NCBI GenBank assembly: GCA_021432635.1 | Contig: MU270034.1 | Coordinates: forward strand, 310,001 to 374,000 | Length of the DNA: 64,000 nucleotides | From: Thozetella sp. PMI_491 | Taxonomy: Eukaryota > Ascomycota > Sordariomycetes > Chaetosphaeriales > Chaetosphaeriaceae | Reading direction: 5' to 3' | Shown: piece after piece, positions 23,170 to 33,340 of the stretch | How the letters are laid out: each line of letters begins with the position of its first letter | Numbering within the stretch: position 1 is the stretch's first letter | Notes under the pieces: generated by a model | Told to the model about the DNA's origin: nothing | What the model saw: the letters and a program-made list of their open reading frames with translations, nothing else | Database searches by the model: none | Program-made: the position numbers and the translations under genes

Positions 23170-24626
23170 ATGGCCCCCGCAAAGATCAAAGTTGCTATCA
23201 TTGGAGGTGGCCCGGCTGGCCTTGCCGCAGCCATCGAGCTCAGCAAGCGGCCCTTTGTCGATTGGACGCTATACGAAAAGAAGCCGGTGATCAGCGAGAT
23301 CGGGAATGGCCTCACTATCCAGCTCAACACATGGCGGATGCTGACCCTTATGGGAGCGGCCAACAGCATCACGACTGACGACCTTTTCAGGCCTGGAGAC
23401 GAGCACTATGTACAGCATCGGTAAGGTGGCAACTATCGGGGTTTCTGTGATGCAGTCCAGCTAATCATCCCAAAGAAATGGAGAGACTGCTCAGCTTTTA
23501 GCTCAGCAGTTCATGCGGAAAGAGACCCCATCGCATCAGATCCCTTGCAGAGCTCACCGGGCGGTCCTCCAGCACGCGCTATTGAAGAAGGTGGATCAAA
23601 GTAGGATCCAAATTGGACGAAAGCTGCTGAAGATAGTTCGCCAGCCAAACAAGAAGCTTGGGCTACGTTTTGATGGTGGCTTAGTGGATGAAGTGGACTT
23701 GTTAGTAGGCGCCGACGGTATTCGATCCGTATGTCTTCCCATGTTCCGGGCTACTATCGGTACATGCAGGTACATACTAACCGCACCCAAGGTTGTTCGC
23801 AAATTCGCTTTCCCAGAACACAGTATCCGATATACGGGATCTACGGCCTACCGATCAGTCGTTCGAACAAGCGACGCTCTTAAGATCAATGGCCTTCCCA
23901 AAGCCGTCCTCTTCTGGCACGGCGTCGATGGCAAGTGGGTGTATACCTGTCCTTTGGGAGGCAATGACATGGAGGTCACGGCGAAAGTAAAAGAGCTCGG
24001 CGGCGAAGAACGAGTCAGTTGGGGGCGGGAAGCTTCGGTGCAGAAGTTGCGGGAATACTTTCAAGATTTTGCACCGCCTATACGACAACTGCTAGACCTA
24101 GTATCCTCGACCCAGCAGTTTGACTTTTTTGCGGGGCCACATCTCAGCAGCGTGATCCAGCACGGATCTATAGCCTTAATCGGAGATGCATCCCATCCTC
24201 TTTCGGGAGCGTTCGGCGCTGGTGCCGGCTTTGCGCTCGAGGATGCTTATGTTCTCGGCAGCGCTCTTGAGTGGGCAGCCTCTGCGGGCAGGTCATTTGC
24301 TGACGGCCTGAAGCTGTTTGACCAAGTAAGGTCTCCGCACTATTCGGCGCTATACAAAGTCCTGGATGAGTTTGGTTCCGCCGAAGAAAGATTGTCGAAG
24401 ACCCCGCTGCCTCCAGCTGAGGAGATTCAGCAGCGTGTGGCGAGTGTCTGGGATGCAAGACATAACTGGATGTATTACTACCAGGTAAGCCCTTCTTTGT
24501 AAGGTGAGTAAGGCATGCCGCTCGTAGCTAACTCTATGCCTGGGATAGGCCGATGTTGTGCTGCAAGAAGCAATTAAGGAGATAGAGCAAAGGGCAGGAG
24601 TTGGGAGGATAAGAAGTAACCTGTAA
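23170..24626 (+). CDS. FAD-dependent aromatic monooxygenase, salicylate-hydroxylase-like, 424 aa
   Basis: Exons 23170-23420, 23476-23728, 23792-24484 and 24549-24626 close in frame to 424 residues. This is a class A flavoprotein monooxygenase (FAD_binding_3). The FAD fold GxGxxG is AIIGGGPAGLAAAIELSK, the NADPH/FAD loop is GADGIRS, and the second FAD motif is LIGDASHPLSGAFGAGAG. The protein is about the length of salicylate and 6-hydroxynicotinate monooxygenases. It would hydroxylate, possibly with loss of CO2, a hydroxybenzoate-like acid using NAD(P)H and O2. No signal peptide is visible, so it is probably cytosolic. The last exon codes only 25 residues; the join YYYQ|ADVVLQEAI is in phase and typical for the family. 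Confidence 0.92.
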
Positions 24627-25477
24627 ATATTTAATGAAAGGTCTCGTCTGCAGGCCAGGTTTCTTGGCCATAATGCTACTCCTAATTCGATTACTCGCTC
24701 GCAATCGTCGCCACCAGGTTCCAAAGCTAAGATAAGTCTCCTGAACCCATCAAAATTAAGGTCTTGGGCGCTCGGACAAATAAATACTCACTTTTCGATC
24801 AGCGGGGCTACATAGGTACCTAACCACGAGCTAACTAGACAAAGGTGGAAAAGTGGAGTAGCCCGAGGTGATTATTGCGTCCAACGACCAATCACGCCTT
24901 GCGGACATTTAATGTCCAATGCTTTACCTATTTTTGCGAGGTCTGAGGTGCTGTATGTCGAATCAAATAAAAAGAAGCGCCGACAACAGTAAGGAGGCTA
25001 GTACGTATGCACTAATTGCCCCTGGCTGAGCCGGGTTGGCATGCAGACTGCATGCTAGCCCACCCACCGAGGTTGACGCTGTCCATTGAGCTCGCGAATT
25101 CGCTTGGGGCTGCGTGTTCTCCTCTTCTGTGCCGCGGGCCGGCGGGCCATCGCGTCCTCAACCTTCCCAAATCCTCGGTCTGCATATACTTCCAAGACAA
25201 TGCAACGTCATAATTATGTAGTAAAAGGAAGGTTGTGTCGTTCGGATTAGGACTGACAGAAGCCCCGGCCCGATGTCGGCTGCAGGAACCGAGAGGACCA
25301 AGCCCCCCAAAAGGGTACTTAGGTAGCGACCCCGTCTCGGAGTTCTGAAATTCCCGCTGTCCTGTTCGTTCCTTTCCGTTCTTAGGTTTCCGCATTATTA
25401 CTTAGGTAGTTGCTGAAGCCTAGTGTTTAAGAGAAACGAAACATCTCCGGTTCAATAGCCGCTAGGGAACGATCGAG
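24627..25477. promoter_or_regulatory. Intergenic region upstream of the SnoaL-like gene
   Basis: 851 bp with no gene recognised. A CCGCGG core is at 25132-25137, about 340 bp before the start at 25478. A minus-strand open frame at 25012-25395 has no recognisable family and was not called. Confidence 0.4.
25132..25137. promoter_or_regulatory. CCGCGG site upstream of the SnoaL-like gene
   Basis: Core in GCCGCGGGCC context, about 340 bp before the start at 25478. Confidence 0.3.
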
Positions 25478-26164
25478 ATGAAGCCACTCTCAATTTTGCT
25501 CTCTTCTATTACAATCGCGAATGGCGCTTTTGGCGCAGGCAACATAGCTGCTAACTCCATAAGCGACGACACCTCGTCGTCTCAATTGAACCCCGGGTGC
25601 CCAAACCTATCACCGGGCCCAATTTCTTTTTTCCAGCTCGCTCAATCCTTCCCACCCACCGTATTAGAAGATGCCGCCGCGATTGAAGCGATTCGGAGGA
25701 CCCTTGCTGTATACCCCCTCGCCATCGACGGTCGCAACTTTGACATGCTGAATCGGATCTTTGCGGGTGATGCCAGAGCCAATTACTCGGCACCTATCGG
25801 CGTACTCAATGGCATTGATGAAATTAAGAATACCCTGTCTGCTTCCCTGGCCGCCTTCGCAGGTACTCAGCACAGCTATAGCACCCAACTGATCGACATC
25901 TGCTCCTCAACGACGGCCGTGTCCGTTACTTATTATACCGCAGCGCATTTTTTCACGCCAGGCATCGGCGTTATTGCCACTCCGACAGATGTCCTATACG
26001 CTTACGGGCAATATCAAGATACCTGGAGAAGAATTGAAGATGGAACATGGAGGATCACGAACCGTAACCTAGTCTACATGGTGAGTCTCCCGCTTCCGAA
26101 ACCTGGCGGCTGATGAGAATTAAGCTGTCCTCAGGGCCCTTTTATTACGGCTGCCTCTGTTTAG
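25478..26164 (+). CDS. Secreted SnoaL-like protein, 210 aa
   Basis: Exons 25478-26080 and 26135-26164 give 210 residues. The second exon is only 30 nt and changes the end to NLVYM|GPFITAASV, which fits the family. Residues 1-19 (MKPLSILLSSITIANGAFG) look like a signal peptide. From about residue 60 the protein reads as a SnoaL_4/NTF2-like fold: AIEAIRRTLAVYPLAIDGRN, then HSYSTQLIDI and the DTWRRIEDGTWRITNRNLVY strand pair. Members are cyclases, small isomerases, dehydratases or ligand binders. Because it is probably exported, it may act outside the cell or in the secretory route rather than beside the cytosolic enzymes. Function beyond the fold cannot be stated. Confidence 0.82.
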
Positions 26165-26455
26165 ACACCTTTTGGAAGGGGTGGTGTGTTCATGCGATAG
26201 CCTACTTCCGATGCATATTCTCATTCCTAATGCTATGCCACCACATATTACAGTAGACTGCCAAATCTCTTTAGAGAGCCCTATAGTCCGTACTAGGTGT
26301 GCTACAGAACTACGCACAGTAAGTTAGGATCTCGTAGCCATATCATTAATATAAGCAGCCTGGGCCCCAATTAGAAAAATCGCATGCTGGAGGCAAGGTG
26401 TGAGTTCTGACAATTCGGTTAGGCAGTGCGACCGGGAATTCGATGCCTAACCTGG

Positions 26456-27135
26456 CAGACCACCCTCCCGCTGGCTTCTCCCCAAATTGATCTCCTCGCA
26501 CAGAAACAACAAGAAGTAGCTGTTCTTCAAGCGTGGCAGTCCGCCAAAGTGGCCGAGCGAACAGTTATTCAACGGCAATCCATCATTTTATTCCCTGTCC
26601 TTACACTCGTGTTTGTATGGATGATCGCCCATTCCTACCCAGATGTGGAGGGACTGAAACGAGCCCTAGGCACCTTTATCCTTCATTTGCGCGGTTTTCA
26701 GCTTGCGGAATGAACCCACATCAACCTGGACGCTGGGGTTTCAACTTAAAGTCACTTGTGAGTTCGATCGGTGATGCGTGATACCCCTAGGGGGCCCTAG
26801 CTTACATGCAAACAGTCATCGTTTCATTTTGCGTCGCTCTGCTCGCTGTTGTCCTTGCTTTTGGCAACCTCTGACGGTGGATTTTCCCATTTGGTGCCAT
26901 AATTCTCTCCTCGGGCTTGTTCATAATCACTTTTGTGGCCGTTAATATTCCTTCACCTAGACAGTCGATCTATAGGTTCTGGATCCGGGTTGTCCTTGTG
27001 AGCGGATTGATGGCCATAATCATTAATAACAGGGTAGAGGACATGATAGATGGACTCGCAAGGGTGGAGCGGCAGAGGGAGAAGAAGAAAGAAGAGAGAA
27101 AAATGGAAAGTATTATTCATAGGGATACAAGGTAA
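26456..27135 (+). pseudogene. Decayed C-terminal fragment of a CorA-like transporter (possible)
   Basis: A frame around 26476-26640 reads KQQEVAVLQAWQSAKVAERT then QRQSIILFPVLTLVF, resembling the helix and first membrane segment of fungal CorA-like proteins. Further on, a GMN-type stretch (about 26709-26760, reading GMNPHQPGRWGFNL) matches the GMN signature region, and 26816-26870 reads VIVSFCVALLAVVLAFGNL as a second membrane segment. The frame then meets TGA at 26872-26874 with hydrophobic coding-like sequence continuing after it. No start or intact N-terminal domain was found. I read it as a relic of a metal-transporter-like gene; identity is tentative. Confidence 0.35.
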
Positions 27136-27407
27136 AGGGAGAAGTGTAAGTGTACCTTATCATAGATGACTCTTCTATTTATCACTTGCTAGAATTACTT
27201 CTATTTGGACTAAGGAGGTTAATAAACGAGGGGGGCGTATCTATGAACAGTTGTTCTCGGAGTAGTGCGACTAATTGGAGAAACCTGACCTATATTACTT
27301 CTACTATGCGAGTTATTAGGCGCTCGATAACTAGGGGGAAGACCCTAGGCATACTGGGGACTGCACACATTCGGCTCTGCTAAAGTCGATGGCAAATATA
27401 CACTGTA
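27136..27407. other. AT-rich spacer
   Basis: Low-complexity, AT-rich sequence between the relic and the 3' end of the NCS1 gene. A purine-rich run (GAAGAAGAAAGAAGAGAG-like) lies just before it at about 27078-27107. No gene seen. Confidence 0.4.
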
Positions 27408-29475
27408 TCAAATACTATGCAATTCCATCTTGCCTTTCCTAATATTTGGGTATGACGACGGTTTCTTTTTCTCTGTGGTGCTGCCAGTACGCTCACCCCT
27501 ACTAAGCACCCCTTCATCCGACAACGTCTCTGCGTGCATCTCCAACACGAAGGGCGAGCTTCCACGCTGGCGTTCCTGAGGGAAAACCAGATACATGATG
27601 TAATACATCGTGAGGGACGTCGCAAAGCCGTAGAAGTACGAGATTTGATACAGGTGGTCCCATCCATCATCATTCGAGATGCCCTGCACGGCTCGCGCAA
27701 ATCCAGCTGTGACGGAGTGAGCAATCTGCTCCCTTGAACGATAATAGCCCAGAAGGCAGCATAGAGGTAAGATGCTTACGAAGTAACGGTGCCATTCCAA
27801 GGCTCCATGCAGCAAATCCCCGGAAGTTAAAGCCGCCGGTATACCAGTAGGCACTTCGACTATCGCCAAGGTACAGGTCGCCAACATGATATTCACCACG
27901 GCGGACGAGGAAGTAGTCTGAGACGACAATGCCCGTCATGGGGCTCAGGAAGACACTCCACCCACTCAATACTGTGATGAAAGTTCCGGGATTTCTATGC
28001 TCGTGCATCACGTCAACAATCGTTTCATAAGAAGGTGACTGTGTGTGCAATGACTTACGTCACGTAATTCCAAGGACAGATAGCGATGGCAATCAAAGTA
28101 AGGATATAGCAGCCCCGCCGAATGTTTATCCATCTGCTTTAGATTAGTCGATAATGCCATGCCAGAGTAGAGGGTGCATTACTTCGGGCATAAAGCAGCC
28201 ATATCCATTCCCGTACTAATGCCATTCAGCATCTGACACAGCGCCAGCTGGTCCGTAAGAAAGCCTAGTCCCGCGAAGAAGGTCCCGGCACGTGCGGCTG
28301 GCGATAGAGAGTGATCTTGGATGGTCAGCAGCAGTTCAAACGGGTTCCAGATGTATTCTCCGTAAATGGATGCGGCACCAGACGTGATCAGAATGCCGCA
28401 CACAGCCGTAACAACGATGAAGATTGGCGCCGTCACGAACTGCCCAAAGAGAGCCGCATTTGCCGTGCGAGCATATCGTGTCCAGTCTGACTGACCAAGA
28501 CATCCCGACGCTTGCGAGCCTACGATGGACTGCAGCCCGAAGAGGGCACTCCAGCTAAGAGCCGAGCCTGATTTGGTGGCTGGAGTGCTCATCAGTACTC
28601 CAGGACCGCCAGCGCCGGACATAGCCCAGCCGAGCATACCGAACATTGTCGCTGTGATCATAATGAAAGTAATACGAAACGGCATCTGGAGCTTCTCCGG
28701 AGGGATCATTGGGAGCGGCAAGAAAATCACGATGAAGACGAAGAAGCTGATGATACTTGCGGTGTCCGTGTTCGAGGAGGGCGGCAGTGTGTTCCTGAGG
28801 TTGACGAAAGCTGGACCGATAATAGCTCGGAGGATGATTTTGACAGCTAGCAGGAATTTAGCAAGCACATTTTACTCGTTATACGATGGCCAATACTAAC
28901 CCTGTCCCCCCCAATATGCCTAAGTTAAGGGTGGTTAGCAAGGCGCTCAGCATCCATATGATTTCGTCTGAGCTACCTACTTGGATGCCCATCCAGACAC
29001 AGGCTGTAACAATCCGATTGAGTACTGGCCAGAAACCACCGCGCATGCCCCAGGACGCGCGACTTAGAACCGTGAAGCCAAGGTAGAGATGACTTCCGGG
29101 CCAGCCCGCAAGAACGGCAATGAGTGCTGAGATGAGAGCAACTCCGACCACACAGCCAATAGCCTGTTGTGCGCTTAGGCCAAGCGATAGCAGAGAGGAC
29201 CCGGCGGTCCATGCAGTGGTGTTGATCCTGATGAAATTGTCAGCAGCACACTCCATATGAACGCAGTGCAATGAGGTCGCTCAAACGCACCCACAAATGA
29301 CCCAATATCCGGCGAAGCCCTGCCAAGTCCAGGTTCTTCGGTCTGGCGGGATGGGGATCAGATCGCGGTTACACCAAAAGGTGTTTCTATAGTTTGCATT
29401 CTCGTCGACAGGGCATTCTAGCCGCTTTGCCCAGGAGGCAATTTTTTGTTTGGACTTTTCCGGTAATAACGGCAT
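27408..29475 (-). CDS. NCS1 nucleobase/allantoin/thiamine-type transporter, 567 aa
   Basis: Seven exons (minus): 29475-29291, 29227-28981, 28919-28901, 28846-28183, 28133-28059, 27994-27780 and 27706-27408. They close in frame to 567 residues. The N-terminus has the NCS1 signature NRDLIPIPPDRRTWTWQGF, then WVICG|INTTAWTAGSSLLSLGLS, a 19-nt exon coding AYWGGQ that restores the family's GGQ segment, SDWTRYA, CPWNYVT|NPGTFITVLSG and DYFLVRRG. About twelve membrane segments are expected. Family members are plasma-membrane H+ symporters for uracil, allantoin, purines, thiamine or nicotinamide riboside. The substrate is not readable. It is divergent from the dioxygenase gene at 30256. Confidence 0.92.
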
Positions 29476-30255
29476 TGTGGTCACAGGAGAAAGGCGCAGA
29501 CTTGATCTGAAGCCAGGGAGAGGTCTTCAAGGGAGACATGACTCCAGGATGTGCCCAGTCAGGCATTATATAGCATGCAGTGCTGCCAAGGTACCTGCCC
29601 TGCCCCTCTTCCCCAAGGCGCTTTTGCGGCATGTTTATCTTACCTCCGGCCAAAAGCCGTTTTGGACGATCCATGACTCGCCACAACCAACAAACTATAG
29701 TCACCTATCCGTGAAAGAAGCCGCTGACAGCGATTTGGGCGTTTAGATGACTCGGGCTCCAGTAGATTTCCAGTTACCCATATACGATTCCAGCCTTTGT
29801 ATCGTAAATATATACGTCTATCTTGAACTCCAAAAAGTGTGATTTTCATTCCAGCGTCGATGCTATTTGCCACCGGCGTGCTCCGTCTTCTCGTCAGCAC
29901 CCGTCAGAGATAAGCGACCTTTACTGATGCCACCCGCGCCGGCCAATGAAGTACCGAGAATGGTCTGCCGGTCGTGTAGATTGGTAAGATCTCGTCTTCC
30001 GATGGATGACTGTGACCGGGGGGCGTGGGGACTTCATCAGGGCGTGTGCAACCATGCGACGTCGCCGTCTGGACATGATTTATCAACCCCGCACGCCGGG
30101 AGGGGAGTTGCAGATAAGGGGGCCGGCTCCCGGCTCGGTGTCTCGGGTTGCGATCTTGAGGTCATATCACCTTAATTAACAACGCCCGTTGCATTTGAAG
30201 CCGCTACGAACAACCTCGCTTATATACAAAGAAAACGAGAGATACCGGATACATC
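29476..30255. promoter_or_regulatory. Divergent intergenic region, NCS1 transporter / dioxygenase
   Basis: 780 bp between the two starts. GC-rich blocks occur near 30015-30140, including GGGGGCGTGGGG and CCCCGCACGCCGGGAGGGG. These could be C2H2 regulator sites but are not specific. No gene seen. Confidence 0.4.
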
Positions 30256-31433
30256 ATGTCAGGCACGGCCACAATTCCGGTCATTGACTTCGGCAAATGG
30301 CACCAGGGCAGCTCTGAGGAGAGATTGAAGGTGGCGAAGGAACTTGCCGATGCCTGCCGACGAGTCGGTTTTGTGTACATCATCAACCATGGAGTGCAGG
30401 ATGGGCTACTGGAGGAGGCGTTCGGGTGGTCTAAGAAGCTGTTTGATCTGCCGGAGGAGAAGAAGATGCTGGCACCGCACCCTCCAGGCAAGAACCACCC
30501 GGCCGTGATTACTTTAGTCAAGTAATAACACGCAGCAGGCCCCAATGTGCACAGAGGATACTCATGGCCGGGACTTGAGAAGGTTTCACAGTACATCCAC
30601 AAGGAAGACATGGAATCAGACGAGGAGGACGAGGAGCTAAGAAAAGTGCAAGACTGCAAGGTAAAACTCTCGGCGCGCGCTCATATTACCTCCATCCGAG
30701 CGGCTACCCAGTCTAATCCCTTGGGCAACAGGAGAGCTATGAAATTGGCAGCGAAGATTTCCCTGACCAACCCAACGTTTGGCTCCCCGAAGAGGTTTTA
30801 CCTGGTTTTCGGAGCTTCATGACAGGTTTCTACTGGCAGTGCTTTGGCACGGCCAAGGAAGTCTTGCGAGCTATGACCCTAGGCATCGGCCTGGAGGACG
30901 AGAACTACCTGCTCAAATTCCACAGCGGCGCCAATAACCAGCTCCGCCTCTTGCATTACCCGCCAGTCGAGACAGAGAAGCTCTCGAGCAATGCGTTGGC
31001 GCGAATGCCGGCACATTCGGACTGGGGCACCATCACCATGTTGTTCCAGGACGACTGCGGTGGGTTACAGGTCGAGACGCCCACAGCTCCTGGGACTTTT
31101 GTCGACGCCACGCCCATCAAGCACGCGCTGGTCATGAACGTTGGCGATCTACTCATGCGCTGGAGCAACGACTATCTCAAGTCGACCCTGCACCGCGTCA
31201 CAGTGCCGCCGCCGCAGGCCAGTTCACCTGGGCCCGGATTGATGACCCGGGCGCGATACTCGATCCCTTACTTTGTCAGCCCGGACCCGCAGTCGGTCAT
31301 AGAGTGCCTGCCGGCATGCTCAGATGCCGTGAACCCGGCGAAGTACCCTCCGATCATTCAAGAGGATTATCGACGACTGAAAGCCAAGCTACAATACACG
31401 GAGAAGCCGGCGGTGCCTCTCGCGGCAATGTAA
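30256..31433 (+). CDS. 2-oxoglutarate/Fe(II)-dependent dioxygenase, 351 aa
   Basis: Exons 30256-30487, 30539-30660 and 30732-31433 give 351 residues. The DIOX_N domain starts at IPVIDFGKW; the jelly-roll core holds the iron triad His213 and Asp215 (AHSDWGT) and His272 (LHRV), and the 2-oxoglutarate arginine Arg293 in RYSIPYF. The family is isopenicillin-N-synthase-like, with oxidation of small molecules in the cytosol. The first intron appears to use a GC donor (GCAAGA...CAG, 30488-30538): only that join gives the conserved HPPG|PNVHRGYSWPG reading. The substrate is unknown. It could belong to the island on its left or stand alone. Confidence 0.92.
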
Positions 31434-33340
31434 GGTTGAATCAATACTGAGGGCTGCTTCTCATGGAGAAGATGAAAGAGTGGCGCATATCCAGTAGGTT
31501 AGGGGCGACAATGACATGCTACATAGGGTTCTATACTGACTAGGGTATACTTCAAAAATCTATCGATTTGGGTTGCTAAAGCATTTCCCAATTTTCCATG
31601 GATTGCTAACTATAGGTCGAGTTTACTCTAGCTGGGTTAGTTAGCGTATGAGACCGGTTTACTAATCAGCAAAGCTTGGTCTTGGTCAGTTTTAGTTATT
31701 ATAAAATAATTTCAAGTTAAAACATTAGAGAATTATATGTTTGTTTTAATAACAAATTATATATATGCATAATGTCAGTGATGCAGCCTTCCCTGCCGGG
31801 TTTAAAGGCACTCACCAAGCCCCTCGTTGCTTTTACAACTACAAACCCCGCCAGATTTCTCCTTTCTTATAACTAGGTTGATTTCTAAAGCTAACTTGAT
31901 AACTGGCGCGTGCTTGGTTTCCAGTACCAGCGTATTTTCTAGAGGTAGCGTATTTCTGGAGCCAGCTTGGTTTCTCGGCCTGCCCTATATTAGGGCCAGC
32001 TTGAAGGGTTCGGCCACCTTCATCTCAGACCCGCCTATGCAGAACCGCCTACGCAGACACGCCCGCCTGCCTACGCAGAGTCGCTCACACACAACGCAGA
32101 TCCCTTTACGCTAGAGCCACCTACTATAGCTATGTCTTATTTTAAACTCTAGTCTTTTTGGATCGTGGATTCGTAGCGATGGCTGATCTTGTACGGTTGG
32201 ATCAGGAGCTCTTACGAGTTCTGTATGGACCTCAGCCAATCAGGTGGGGAATCCACAGGATCGGCTGAGGGCCATTTGAACGAGCGTTTGAGCAGTCAAC
32301 TTAGCGTTTTACACATACATCTAGACATATACGAATACAGAGGACTTTTTATCCAGTTGTTTTTACGTTTGTTTGTTTTACAGTATCGAGATCTCGTAAC
32401 ACTACCCAACAAGTCTTCCTATTTATCTCTAAGTTCTTCGTTTGCTTGATCAGTATATTTACTTTAGATGTAATTACGAGTATAATACACCTCTTACTTT
32501 TAGTTAACTAACGCGGCTGAAGTAAACTTGTATGTATAGCTGCTTCACGATTCATCGCAATTTCCGATGCAGCATTCAAAATCTCTGCGTATTTTACTAT
32601 AAGCGTCACTAGTGGTCACCTTGGTCGTTACAGCGGTAGCAGAAATACAAAGTACCAACAAGCAGATATACTGTGACACCGCTTAGGAAGTTAATTTATT
32701 TTGCGGCCCAGCTCACATGCTACTACTTTAAACCAATACAAGTTCCCAACTCGACTCTCGTAACTGTTAATCTAAATGGCACAAGATTAAGACCAACGGT
32801 AGCATTCATATGAAGTAGCCCCGGTATTTCTGCAAGACGGTTGGACACTTGAAGAGGTGCATGGAAGAGGCGCATAGATCCTTCAGCTGCTCTACAGTGA
32901 TATCGAAATGCAAAAGGGGCCAACACATAGCGGTTCCTTTGGTGAGAAACTTTGGTCGATCCAAATTTTGTCGTTCTATAATAGCACTGAAGTGCGCCGG
33001 GATCTTCACTATAAGTTAGCTGAAAATTCAACCAAAATCAGTGCTCGTCTCAGAATCCTCTTGCTACCACTTGCCAGTAAAAGCTTAGACATCCTTTCAG
33101 TCCAAGCTTTTTCTTCATTGGTTTTTTCTTCTTTGTGGCTCAGAGGCTGCCTATGATGAATGTTGCACAGCCCATAATTTGTGCCGTCGATGAACAAAGG
33201 ACGGCCAACGAGTTGTGCCCGAATGAATGAGGCATGGATGGCCTCAAGGAGCCAAATGGGTGGCATGGCACCTTTGTAAAAGAGCAGGATCCCTACGCGT
33301 TGATGCGGAACTGCAGTGCAAGCTCCCGGTCTATGTGAAC
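31434..33340. other. AT-rich non-coding stretch with short repeats
   Basis: About 1.9 kb without a supported gene. Much of it (31480-31780, 32400-32720) is AT-rich. Three near-copies of a 12-mer of the form YGCCTAYGCAGA occur at about 32032-32080. A minus-strand frame at 32806-33009 has coding-like composition but no recognised family. The stretch looks like degenerate mobile or gene-relic DNA; no terminal repeats or target duplications were convincing. Confidence 0.4.
32032..32080. repeat. Three short near-repeats (CGCCTACGCAGA-like)
   Basis: Units CGCCTATGCAGA, CGCCTACGCAGA and TGCCTACGCAGA lie within 50 bp. They differ by one or two transitions. Origin unknown. Confidence 0.4.

Noticed and set aside
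25012-25395. 127-codon minus-strand open frame upstream of the SnoaL-like gene
   Set aside because: No family, Gly/Arg/Pro-rich, and occupies the expected promoter; more likely chance.
31771-32401. Possible solo LTR (TGTCAG...CGTAACA ends)
   Set aside because: The flanks show no matching target-site duplication and the ends are not inverted repeats, so it was not called.
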